Shown: in pieces, positions 7,846 to 14,823 of the stretch | How the letters are laid out: each line of letters begins with the position of its first letter | How positions within the stretch are numbered: position 1 is the first letter of the stretch | Assembly (NCBI GenBank): GCA_034368805.1 | Contig: JAXMLJ010000088.1 | Location: forward strand, 1 to 33,923 | Direction: 5' to 3' | DNA: 33,923 nucleotides | DNA from: UBA2272 sp034368805 | GTDB taxonomy: Bacteria > Actinomycetota > Coriobacteriia > Anaerosomatales > Anaerosomataceae | Notes under the pieces: generated by a model | Seen by the model: the letters and a program-made list of their open reading frames with translations, nothing else | Databases searched by the model: none | What the model was told of the DNA's origin: nothing | Program-made: the position numbers and the translations under genes

Positions 7846-8592
7846 GTGCCGACGATCCTGCCCATGGCGATCATCACGATCGTCGTCTCCGCGCTCCTAT
7901 GGGGTGCGTTCCTCTACGCCTACTCCGGTCGCACATGGCGCTTCGTCCGGCTCATGGTGTGGGGCCTGCCGCTCTCGGCGGTGGTGAACCTGTTCGTGAA
8001 GTCGCCGGTGGGGCAGGGCGTGGGCACGCTCGCCGGCATCGATCCCGGTTTGGGGCTGGATACCCCGGTCTGGTTCCTCGTCTTCCTGTTCCTGCTCTCG
8101 CCGGTCTTCGAGGAGCTCATCAAGGTCGTCCCCGCGCTCGTGCCATCGGTGCGCCGGCACGCGACCACGCCGGACGACGCGCTGTGGATGGGCGTGGCGC
8201 TCGGCATAGGGTTCGGCATCGGGGAGGCGGCGTATCTCGGCTGGCAGATCGCGCTCTCCGGCGCCTACGAGCAGTACGCCTGGTTCATGTTCACGGGCTT
8301 TCTCGGCGAGCGTCTGGTCGTGGTGCTGCTCCACGGGTTCATGACCGCGCTGCTCATGTGGTTCGCCGCGCGCGGGCGTCCGGTCATCGGTTATCTGGCC
8401 GCCGTGGGCACGCACGCGCTGCTCAACTCGGGCGCGATGCTCTTCCAGCTCGGTTTGGTCGCCGAGGGGGTCGCGGGGCTGTCGCTCCTGGTCGTGCTCG
8501 TGGTCGCAGTCATCGTCTTCGAACGCATCCGGCCTCGCTATCGCCAGGACCAGGCCGAAAGCGACGTCGTCTACTACTCGGCGGACGACTGA
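7846..8592 (+). CDS. PrsW/YhfC-like glutamic-type intramembrane protease
   Basis: A 248-residue polytopic protein with about seven membrane helices. It carries the motifs of the PrsW/CPBP superfamily: E89-E90-x-x-K93 at the end of a helix, GFGIGEAAYLG with E127, H163 in VVVLLHGF and H190 in GTHALLN. In this superfamily the paired Glu and the later His residues form the active site in the membrane, and characterised members cleave anti-sigma factors or process peptides. The GTG start is 1 base after the PH-domain gene. The neighbours (zinc-ribbon and PH-like membrane proteins) may be its substrate or adaptor, which is inference. YhfC-like non-protease members also exist, so catalysis is not proven. 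Confidence 0.75.
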   Translation: MPTILPMAIITIVVSALLWGAFLYAYSGRTWRFVRLMVWGLPLSAVVNLFVKSPVGQGVGTLAGIDPGLGLDTPVWFLVFLFLLSPVFEELIKVVPALVPSVRRHATTPDDALWMGVALGIGFGIGEAAYLGWQIALSGAYEQYAWFMFTGFLGERLVVVLLHGFMTALLMWFAARGRPVIGYLAAVGTHALLNSGAMLFQLGLVAEGVAGLSLLVVLVVAVIVFERIRPRYRQDQAESDVVYYSADD

Positions 8593-8654
8593 TGCCGCGC
8601 GTGTGACCGTGCCCCGCTCGCGGTACCATCGCATCCGAGAGGGAGGTGGCGCCG

Positions 8655-10262
8655 GTGGGTGACAGGACGATTCGCGTGCGGTTCGAGCCCGGTGGGTTTG
8701 ATGCCGATGTCGCACCCGGCACCACACTGCTCGATGCGGCTCACGCTGCCGGTGCGAGCATCGACGCGCCGTGCGGTGGTGCGGGCCGATGCGGGGCGTG
8801 CCGGGTGCGCGTGACCGGCGAGGTCTCGGCGCTCACCCCTGAAGAGGCCGACATCCTGGGCGGCGCGAGTGTGGCCGCCGGCAGGCGGCTCGCGTGCCGC
8901 GCGCGCGCGCTCGGCGACGCGGTCATCAAGCTCGGGCGCGTGCGTGGCCGGGCACGGGTGGTGACCGGCTCGACATCCACGGGCGCGCGCGCCGCGCTGA
9001 CGGGCACGTCCGGTAACGCCGGCGCAGGCCCCCGGCGTCTCGGCGCGGCGGTCGACATCGGCACGACAACTGTCGCGGTGGCGATCATCGATATGACTAC
9101 CGGGGACGTTGTCGCCAGCCGGGGTGCTCTCAACGCGCAGGGCGCGTTCGGCGCCGACGTGATGAGCCGCGTGACCGCGGCGCTCGACGGAGCGGCCGCG
9201 GAACTGCGCGCGACGGTCCTCGAGCAGGTCGCCGATCTCGTGGCCGACGCGCTCGACGAGATCGGGTCCTCCGCCGACGATCTCACCGAGATAGCCATGT
9301 GTGGCAACACGGCGATGACCGGCATCTTCCTCGGGCGCGACCTCTCGCCGCTTGCTGCCGCGCCGTACGAGGGCGTTGACATCACCGGGACGGCCGGGAC
9401 TGCCCGCGCGCTCGGCCTTACCGCCTTCGACCGCGCGGCAGCGTACGTGCTTCCGGGCATCTCGGCGTTCGTCGGCGCCGACATCACCGCCGGGCTGCTC
9501 GCCACGCGCCTGGACGAGCGCACCGCTCCGGCACTCTTCGTCGACCTGGGCACCAACGGCGAGATCGTGCTCGCCGGAGCCGGGCGTATGCGTGCCACGT
9601 CCACGGCGGCGGGACCCGCGCTTGAGGGAGCCGCCATCGAGTGCGGCATGCTGGCCGAGACAGGTGCGATCGAGCGCGTCACGCTCGAAAGAGACGGACT
9701 CTCGCTCGGCGTCATCGGAGACACGGCGCCGTCGGGGATCTGCGGGAGCGGCGTGCTCGATCTTGTGGCGGCGCTGCTGAACGCGGGCGTCCTCGACACG
9801 AGCGGGCGTCTGCTCGATGTGCCAGGCTCGCTCGGCGCGCGTGTGGCCGAGCGCGGCGGTCAGCGCGTGTTCGAGTTGGACCCCGGGCGCGAAGTCGTCC
9901 TCACCCAGAAGGACGTGCGCCAGGTCCAGCTCGCCGTCGCGGCGGTGCGCACCGGAATCGAGCTGCTGCTCGCCGATGCCGGGGTGCGTGCGACCGATAT
10001 CGGCGAGGTCATCGTCGCCGGCGGCTTCGGGTTCCATGTCGATGCCGCATCGGTTACGCGGATCGGGCTCCTGCCTGCCGAGTGGCGGGATCGCATCACC
10101 TTCGTCGGCAACACCGCACTGGCCGGCGCACGGCTCACGCTCGGTGATGACGCCTGGCGCCGACGGGCGACGACGCTTGTGGATCGCGTCCGTGCGATCG
10201 ACCTGGCCGCGCACCCGGAGTTCCAGGACCGCTTCATCGCGGCGCTCGAGTTTCCGGGGTGA
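8655..10262 (+). CDS. RACo-like protein: 2Fe-2S ferredoxin domain fused to ASKHA domain (DUF4445)
   Basis: A 535-residue protein. The N-terminal 90 residues are a plant-type [2Fe-2S] ferredoxin with C40-x5-C46-x2-C49 and C81. After a linker, an ASKHA-type ATPase starts near residue 130 with AAVDIGTTTVAVAI, and later shows MCGNTAM, LFVDLGTNGEIVL, GPALEGA, SGICGSG and VIVAGGFG, which are diagnostic of the reductive activators of corrinoid proteins. Such proteins use ATP and an electron from the ferredoxin domain to return inactive Co(II)-cobalamin to Co(I). I chose GTG 8655 because GGGAGG ends 8 bases upstream; a GTG at 8646 overlaps that site. No corrinoid protein or methyltransferase is in the window, so its partner lies elsewhere or it serves a different metalloenzyme. 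Confidence 0.88.
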   Translation: MGDRTIRVRFEPGGFDADVAPGTTLLDAAHAAGASIDAPCGGAGRCGACRVRVTGEVSALTPEEADILGGASVAAGRRLACRARALGDAVIKLGRVRGRARVVTGSTSTGARAALTGTSGNAGAGPRRLGAAVDIGTTTVAVAIIDMTTGDVVASRGALNAQGAFGADVMSRVTAALDGAAAELRATVLEQVADLVADALDEIGSSADDLTEIAMCGNTAMTGIFLGRDLSPLAAAPYEGVDITGTAGTARALGLTAFDRAAAYVLPGISAFVGADITAGLLATRLDERTAPALFVDLGTNGEIVLAGAGRMRATSTAAGPALEGAAIECGMLAETGAIERVTLERDGLSLGVIGDTAPSGICGSGVLDLVAALLNAGVLDTSGRLLDVPGSLGARVAERGGQRVFELDPGREVVLTQKDVRQVQLAVAAVRTGIELLLADAGVRATDIGEVIVAGGFGFHVDAASVTRIGLLPAEWRDRITFVGNTALAGARLTLGDDAWRRRATTLVDRVRAIDLAAHPEFQDRFIAALEFPG

Positions 10263-10361
10263 TGGTTCGGCCAGGGCTGTCCCGCGTCGCGTGGTCTCCC
10301 GGTTCCCAGGCGAGGAGGATCGTGCCCGACGCCTTGCGGCGCCCGGCGGTCATGTGTCCTA

Positions 10362-10407
10362 TTGCACATCCGCGATTCACGCTCTATAGTTCGACTATCA
10401 TCGAACT
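10362..10407 (+). promoter_or_regulatory. promoter and ArsR-type operator of the selenoprotein operon
   Basis: TTGCAC (10362-10367) and TATAGT (10385-10390) are spaced by exactly 17 bases. Overlapping the -10 is a perfect inverted repeat, AGTTCGA at 10388-10394 and TCGAACT at 10401-10407, separated by 6 bases. A dyad over the -10, followed 14 bases later by an ArsR-family gene, is the classic arrangement for repression that is lifted by metal binding, and autoregulation is expected. Confidence 0.75.
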
Positions 10408-10421
10408 AGGGGGAGACCCTC

Positions 10422-10742
10422 ATGCCCGTGATCGATCAACCTGCAACCGACGAACAACTCGATGCCGCGCTCAAGGCACTTGCCTCGGTGCAGCGGCGCG
10501 AGATAGTCCGCATGCTCAGCCAGTGCAGTTCTGAGCCCGGCAAGGCGTGCTGTGCGGTCGATGAAGTCTGCGGCTGTAGGCTCTCGGAACATCTCGGGCT
10601 CGCGGCATCGACGATCTCCCATCATATGTCCGCCCTGAAAGAAGCCGGCCTGGTGACCGCGCGCAAGGACGGTACGTGGGTCTACTACACGCTGGACAGG
10701 GACGCTCTGTCGGCAGTGGCCCGGGCACTTCACGAGCTGTGA
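10422..10742 (+). CDS. ArsR/SmtB-family metal-responsive repressor with arsenic-type CxC site
   Basis: A 106-residue winged-helix repressor. The recognition helix region is LAASTISHHMSALKEAGLV, followed by the wing KDGTWVYYTL. Just before the recognition helix it carries EVC50GC52RLSEHL, matching the position of the ELCVCDL arsenite/antimonite site of the classic ArsR. There are additional cysteines C35, C43 and C44, so three to five thiolates could capture a soft metal or metalloid. The ATG follows GGGGGAGA by about 6 bases and the overlapping dyad upstream is its likely operator. It is the first gene of an operon with a thioredoxin-like protein, CcdA and a selenoprotein. Arsenite is the best-supported inducer given the ACR3 operon nearby; antimonite, organoarsenicals or mercury are alternatives. 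Confidence 0.9.
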   Translation: MPVIDQPATDEQLDAALKALASVQRREIVRMLSQCSSEPGKACCAVDEVCGCRLSEHLGLAASTISHHMSALKEAGLVTARKDGTWVYYTLDRDALSAVARALHEL

Positions 10743-10791
10743 GTGCGGATGCGCCGGAGGACTGCTTCCACTGCTGGAAGGAACAGTGATT

Positions 10792-11334
10792 GTGACTAAC
10801 GAGACAGAGCGTACTGCCGAGCCGGACGCACGTCAGAACTCGGCTGCGCCTGGGAACGCGGCCGGCGGCAAGAAGAACCGCATCACCCTCGTCATCATCA
10901 TCGCCTTCCTGGTGCTCGTCGTAGCCAAGCTCGCGACCGACGGTGCGGTGCCCGCGGGCCCGTCCGCGGCGGGGGAACCCGCCGGAACGACGATCACGTC
11001 GATCCGGAATGACGCGGTGGCTGACTTCGATGCGGCTGTCGCCTCGGGCAAGCCCATCTACGTGCTGTTCCACTCGCTGACGTGTGTCCCGTGCGTCGAG
11101 ATATCGGAGGTCGCGGACGCGGTAGTACCCGAGTACGAGGACCAGGTGAGATTCGTCAACGCGATCACCGACGATCCGTCCGGGCGGGAGCTGTCGGCGC
11201 AGTTCTCATTCCAATACATACCGACGTCATTCTTCCTCTCGCCAGGAGCGGAGGAGGTCATCGATGGCTTCACCGGGGCGATGGACGAGGCGCAGATGCG
11301 TGACCACCTGGACGCGCTGATCGAGGCGCAGTGA
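10792..11334 (+). CDS. membrane-anchored thioredoxin-like protein (CVPC)
   Basis: A 180-residue protein with a polar N-terminal 28 residues, one membrane helix (about 30-48) and an outward-facing thioredoxin fold. The active site is FHSLTC98VPC101 at the start of a helix, and the cis-proline motif appears as YIPTSFFL. GTG 10792 is preferred over GTG 10786 because GGAAGGA is 9 bases from the former but only 3 from the latter. It overlaps the CcdA gene by 4 bases. Proteins of this type exchange dithiols outside the membrane and are re-reduced by CcdA/DsbD, so the adjacent gene is its probable electron donor. Under the control of an arsenic-type ArsR it may keep the selenoprotein or a surface target reduced, which is inference. 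Confidence 0.82.
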   Translation: MTNETERTAEPDARQNSAAPGNAAGGKKNRITLVIIIAFLVLVVAKLATDGAVPAGPSAAGEPAGTTITSIRNDAVADFDAAVASGKPIYVLFHSLTCVPCVEISEVADAVVPEYEDQVRFVNAITDDPSGRELSAQFSFQYIPTSFFLSPGAEEVIDGFTGAMDEAQMRDHLDALIEAQ

Positions 11335-12047
11335 ACATCGAGGCGCTCGCATCGCAGCTCACCAGCGGGGATCTCGGCGGAATCGCCGCGTTCAGCGTCG
11401 CATTCCTCGGCGGCATCGTCGCGGGGTTCGGACCGTGTGTGGTCCCGGTGCTGCCCGCGGTCTTCGGCTACGTTACCGGCATGGTGGTCCGCGATCCAGA
11501 AGACGAGGCGCCGCGCGTGATGCTCATCCGCGCTCTCGGGCTCACCGCGGTGTTCGTGGTCGGGATGAGTCTTGTGTTCTCGGTCATCGGCGCGCTTGCC
11601 GGGCTTCTGGGGCGCGCGCTGATGTTCGGTGCGTGGGCGTACTACGTGATCGCCATCATCTGCGTCGCTATCGCGCTGCAGATGCTCGGTGTGATCGAGA
11701 TACCCTTCGATCGCCTCAACCGCTTCCTGCCCGCGCAGCGGCCCGAGCGCAAGGGCATCATCGGCGCGCTGCTCTTCGGGATGCTGTTCGGACTCGTGGC
11801 ATCGCCGTGCTCGACGCCCATCCTTGCGGCCATCGCCGCTATCGCTGCGACGACGGGGAGCGCAGCCGAGGGTGGCGCGATGCTCTTCGTCTACGGCCTC
11901 GGCAAGGGGGTGCCCCTCATGTTGCTCGGCCTGGCCTCGGGCTCTCTCGGGCTCATGCGGAAGGTCTCCCGCCTGACGCCCGTGTTCACGAAGATCGGCG
12001 GCGCGGGCCTTCTCGGTGCGGCTGCGTATCTGGTTTGGATCGCGTGA
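11331..12047 (+). CDS. CcdA/DsbD-family transmembrane thiol electron carrier
   Basis: A 238-residue protein with six predicted membrane helices, arranged as two similar halves. Each half has a Cys-Pro-type motif: GPC36VVPVLP in the first and ASPC160STPIL in the second. In CcdA/DsbD these two cysteines form the redox pair that carries reducing equivalents from cytoplasmic thioredoxin to the outside. The start GTG overlaps the preceding stop (GTGA). The neighbours, an extracytoplasmic thioredoxin before it and a thioredoxin-fold selenoprotein after it, suggest a dedicated relay rather than cytochrome c maturation; no other cytochrome c maturation gene is in the window. Confidence 0.88.
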   Translation: MNIEALASQLTSGDLGGIAAFSVAFLGGIVAGFGPCVVPVLPAVFGYVTGMVVRDPEDEAPRVMLIRALGLTAVFVVGMSLVFSVIGALAGLLGRALMFGAWAYYVIAIICVAIALQMLGVIEIPFDRLNRFLPAQRPERKGIIGALLFGMLFGLVASPCSTPILAAIAAIAATTGSAAEGGAMLFVYGLGKGVPLMLLGLASGSLGLMRKVSRLTPVFTKIGGAGLLGAAAYLVWIA

Positions 12048-12056
12048 GAGGCAGTG

Positions 12057-12425
12057 ATGATGGACGACATAACGATTCTGGTCGTGCCCGAGCCGGCGTG
12101 CGGTTGAGGCGACGGCTCTGACTGCTGCGACGGGCCGGAGTCGCTGCTCGGTGAGATCGCCGAGGGAGCGACTTGAGAGATGCCGCTGCAGTGGCGCCTC
12201 CACGTGTTGGGGGCACGACTCTCCGAACTACTCGGGGGTAGACGTATCGATTTCCAGGAGGTCGACCTGTTCCGGCTCCAGGGGCGCCAGCGGGAGGTTG
12301 CGGTCGATGCCCTCGTGTCCGGCGCGCCGCTGCCGCTGCTCGTTCATGGGGATCGCATCGTGTGCGCTGGCGCGTTCGAAGTCGATGAGATAGCGACGGC
12401 GGTCACGGAGTCCGCGTCACGGTAG
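12057..12425 (+). CDS. putative thioredoxin-fold selenoprotein with two in-frame UGA codons
   Basis: The frame opens with ATGATG 9 bases after the ccdA-like gene (GAGAGG overlaps that stop). It runs through TGA at 12105-12107 and TGA at 12174-12176 to TAG at 12423. Read through, it gives 122 residues with the active-site segment PAC15-G-U17-GDGSDC23C24 right after strand ITILVV. Next come helix WRLHVLGARLSELLG, strand RIDFQEVDLF, a helix, LPLLVHGDRIVCAGAF (proline before a strand pair) and a final helix, a complete thioredoxin/ArsD-like order. Ordinary gene calling gives only codons 42-122 (ATG 12180, 81 residues), which lack the first strand and active site. A selenium transporter cassette 3 kb away supports Sec use. 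Uncertain points: the second UGA may be a true stop with separate translation from 12180, or a sequencing error. The function is inferred as redox or metalloid chemistry with the upstream CcdA and thioredoxin. Confidence 0.7.
12108..12145 (+). other. SECIS-like hairpin directly after the first UGA
   Basis: Bases 12109-12113 pair with 12140-12144 and 12114-12118 pair with 12132-12136 (one G-U). A 3-base bulge lies at 12137-12139 and the loop is 13 bases, beginning TG. Bacterial SECIS elements sit immediately 3' of the UGA inside the coding region and carry a G at the start of the loop, as here. The distance from UGA to the loop (11 bases) is shorter than usual, so this is a candidate only, found by hand pairing. 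Confidence 0.45.
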
Positions 12426-12481
12426 TTCATGAACTCGTCGAGGTCGCGTTGCTTCATGACAAGCCGACACAGACTGCCAGG

Positions 12482-12517
12482 CGTGCGTCGGCCTTCGATC
12501 GCGGGGGCCGACGCACG
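12482..12517. terminator. hairpin between convergent operons, probable bidirectional terminator
   Basis: A perfect 12-base-pair inverted repeat (12482-12493 with 12506-12517) with a 12-base loop lies between the selenoprotein stop and the end of the minus-strand metallophosphatase gene. The convergent placement fits a shared terminator. There is no strong T tract on either side. Confidence 0.6.
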
Positions 12518-12542
12518 GGGCCGCACGCTCGTCGCGGATCCA

Positions 12543-13346
12543 TCAGCCAGCCCGGAGCGCCTCCGCAAGCGTCGGGGGCAAACCCGCCGCGACCACCACC
12601 TCCGCCACCTGCTCGACGTCGTAGGGGACTCGATGCACCGTCGTGCCGAGCCACACACGCTCACCGCCCGGCGCACCTACGGGTCCTGCCGCATGGTCCT
12701 CAGAGCAGGTCGCGTTGACCTCGGCCTTGGTGCCGAGTACGAGCTCGACCCATCCCGCCCGCGGGTCGCCGTCCTTTGGCTTGCCGACCGAGCCGCTGCT
12801 CACGTAGTGGATCGCGCGACCGTCGTCGGCCGTGAGCACCCGGTGATAAGGGATGTGGATGTGGCCGACGCACACGACGTCGGCTGCGGCCTGTTCGGCG
12901 AGCCTCGCCAGCTGCGCGTCCTTCCGGTCGAGAAGTAGGTACTCGTTGATCTTGCGCGGGCTGCCGTGTGCGAGCAGGATACGGGCTCCCTCGTGCTCGA
13001 GCCGGAACTCCGTCGGCAGCGTCGCCAGCCACTCGTGGTCGGCGTCGTCGAGCGCCGCGTCCGTGAACGCGTACGATGCCGCGCCGTCTGACTTCGCCTG
13101 CTCGGTTGCGTAGTAGCAGCCGCAATCGCCGCGCCGGGTGCCGATGCCCTCGTCGTAGTTACCGCGGATGGTCGGGATGCCGAGGATGCGGATGCGCTCC
13201 ACCGCGCCGGACGGATCCGGCCCGTAGCCCACCAGGTCACCGAGGCAGTAGACCTCTTCGAGGCCGGCCGAGTCGATGTCTGCGAGGACCGCGTCGAGGG
13301 CAAGGGAATTCGCGTGGATGTCCGAGAAGAGCGCGATGCGCCTCAT
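12543..13346 (-). CDS. metallophosphoesterase of the arsenic operon
   Basis: A 267-residue calcineurin-like phosphoesterase. The metal ligands are all visible: FSDIH at residues 7-11, GDLVGYG, RGNYD, LLAHG and VGHIHIPYH. It resembles the small cytoplasmic YfcE/MJ0936-type enzymes, with a C-terminal extension of about 30 residues. The start ATG overlaps the end of the ACR3 gene (ATGA), so it is the third gene of the minus-strand operon arsR-acr3-phosphoesterase. Metallophosphatases recur next to ars genes in several bacterial groups, but their role in arsenic resistance is not clear to me. The substrate is unknown; a phosphodiester or an arsenylated metabolite would be guesses. The longer open frame upstream runs into acr3 and is not the gene. 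Confidence 0.88.
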   Translation of the reverse strand: MRRIALFSDIHANSLALDAVLADIDSAGLEEVYCLGDLVGYGPDPSGAVERIRILGIPTIRGNYDEGIGTRRGDCGCYYATEQAKSDGAASYAFTDAALDDADHEWLATLPTEFRLEHEGARILLAHGSPRKINEYLLLDRKDAQLARLAEQAAADVVCVGHIHIPYHRVLTADDGRAIHYVSSGSVGKPKDGDPRAGWVELVLGTKAEVNATCSEDHAAGPVGAPGGERVWLGTTVHRVPYDVEQVAEVVVAAGLPPTLAEALRAG

Positions 13347-14485
13347 GAGTCGCACGCCTCGCCTTCCACGAGAGACGAGACCAAGGCGACCGGCTCCACA
13401 CACACGGACCCTTCGCCCGAGCGCGCCATGTAGCGCTTGCGGGTGCGGTTGGCTATCCACACAAGCGAGAGCATCACCGGAACCTCGACGAGCACGCCGA
13501 CGACGGTTGCGAGCGCTGCGGCTGACTTGAGGCCGAAGAGCGCGATCGCCACAGCTACCGCAAGCTCGAAGAAGTTCGAGGCGCCGATGAAGCCGGCGGG
13601 CGCACCGATGCGGTGCGAGATCCTCCAACGCCACGACCATCCGTAGGCGATCACGAAGATGAGGAACGTCTGGATCGTGAGCGGAATCGCGATGAGGAGG
13701 ATGTGGAGCGGGTTGTCCACGATGATCTCACCCTGGAAGATGAAGATGATCACGAGTGTGACGAGCAGGGCGATGATCGTGACGGGGCCGAATCGCGGCA
13801 GGAAGTCGCGCTCGAACCAGGTCAGGCCCTTGGCCGCGATCAGACGGGTGCGCACGAGCCATCCGGCAGCGAGCGGCACGACCACGAAGAGCACGACGGA
13901 GAGCGCCATCGTGTCCCACGGCACCGGGATGCCACCCACGCCGAGCAGGAACGACACGATCGGTACGAACGCGACGAGCATGATCAGGTCGTTGATCGCG
14001 ACCTGCACCAGCGTGTAGGCCGGATCCCCGTCGGCCAGGTACGACCACACGAACACCATCGCCGTGCACGGTGCGGCGCCCAGGAGTACGGCGCCAGCAA
14101 GGTACTGCTGCGCCAGCTCGGGCGTGATCTGATTCTTGAAGATGACGTTGAAGAACAGCCACGCGATACCGAACATGGTGAACGGCTTGATGAGCCAGTT
14201 GACCACGGTCGTGACGATCAGTCCGTTCTTGCGCTCGCCGACGCGCCTGATCGATGCGAAGTCGATCTGCAGCATCATCGGGAAGATCATGAGCCAGATG
14301 AGGACGGCCACCGGCATCGAGATCTCGGCGTAGGTGAAGCGCGAGAGTCCGTCGGCCACGCCAGGCCAGGCGTTCCCGATGAACGTGCCGGCGGCGATGC
14401 AGAGCGCCACCCAGAGCGTGAGGTAGCGCTCGAAGAAGCTCATGCGCTTCTTCTCGGCGGGTGTTGCGGGTGCGGTTCCGCTCAT
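13343..14485 (-). CDS. acr3: ACR3-family arsenite efflux transporter
   Basis: A 380-residue inner-membrane protein with ten predicted helices. Diagnostic ACR3 features are the opening MSFFERYLTLWVALCI, the motif GAAPC140TAMVFVWSYL containing the essential cysteine, and GVLVEVPVML with the conserved glutamate in a late helix. ACR3 carriers export As(III) using the proton motive force. The start overlaps the upstream arsR by 4 bases (ATGA), and the end overlaps the metallophosphatase. No arsenate reductase (ArsC) is seen next to it, so either arsenite is the form met by this anaerobe or the reductase is elsewhere. It converges on the selenoprotein operon, whose repressor is also arsenic-type. 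Confidence 0.94.
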   Translation of the reverse strand: MSGTAPATPAEKKRMSFFERYLTLWVALCIAAGTFIGNAWPGVADGLSRFTYAEISMPVAVLIWLMIFPMMLQIDFASIRRVGERKNGLIVTTVVNWLIKPFTMFGIAWLFFNVIFKNQITPELAQQYLAGAVLLGAAPCTAMVFVWSYLADGDPAYTLVQVAINDLIMLVAFVPIVSFLLGVGGIPVPWDTMALSVVLFVVVPLAAGWLVRTRLIAAKGLTWFERDFLPRFGPVTIIALLVTLVIIFIFQGEIIVDNPLHILLIAIPLTIQTFLIFVIAYGWSWRWRISHRIGAPAGFIGASNFFELAVAVAIALFGLKSAAALATVVGVLVEVPVMLSLVWIANRTRKRYMARSGEGSVCVEPVALVSSLVEGEACDS

Positions 14486-14793
14486 CGGTCGTCTCCTTGT
14501 TCGGGGTCACATGTGGCTGCGTCGGAGGCGATCTCGCCCAAGGCGCACAGGAACTCCTCGAGCACGGGCTTGTTCAGGCAGTACACCATCGAGGTGCCGA
14601 CCGCGTGCGAGCGGATGACACCGGCGGACTTCAGAACGCGCAGGTGCTGCGAGATTGTCGACTGCGCCAGCGGTAGTCCGGCGAACACGTCGTGCCCGCG
14701 GCATTCGCTCTGCGCTGCCAGAAGCCGAACGATACGCACACGCGCAGGATGGGCGAGCGCCTTGGCTGTCATGGCCAGCTGCTCTTCGGTCAC
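14482..14793 (-). CDS. arsR: ArsR-family repressor of the ACR3 operon
   Basis: A 103-residue winged-helix repressor: helix-turn-helix LPLAQSTISQHLRVLKSAGVI and wing HAVGTSMVYCL. Possible metalloid ligands are C31 (SECRGHD, before the helix-turn-helix), C72, C83 and C95; the classic CxC is reduced to a single cysteine, so the site differs from that of the other ArsR at 10422. The GTG start has a strong AAGGAGG 5 bases upstream. It is the first gene of the minus-strand operon with acr3 and the phosphoesterase, and an inverted repeat over its promoter suggests autoregulation. Confidence 0.9.
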   Translation of the reverse strand: MTEEQLAMTAKALAHPARVRIVRLLAAQSECRGHDVFAGLPLAQSTISQHLRVLKSAGVIRSHAVGTSMVYCLNKPVLEEFLCALGEIASDAATCDPEQGDDR

Positions 14794-14823
14794 CGAGCCT
14801 CCTTAATCGTCAATCGTAGATGA

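Noticed and set aside
10259..10534. A 91-codon ORF before and across the ArsR start
   Set aside because: It runs through the promoter and operator in another frame and shows no protein character.
12182..12195. A small hairpin after the second UGA as a second SECIS
   Set aside because: The stem is only 5 pairs including one G-U, with a 4-base loop very close to the UGA; too weak to claim.
12424..12435. A 12-base palindrome AGTTCATGAACT over the selenoprotein stop codon, with the same half-word as the operator at 10388-10407
   Set aside because: It shares only the AGTTC/GAACT arms, has a different spacing and lies at the operon end; chance is the simplest reading.
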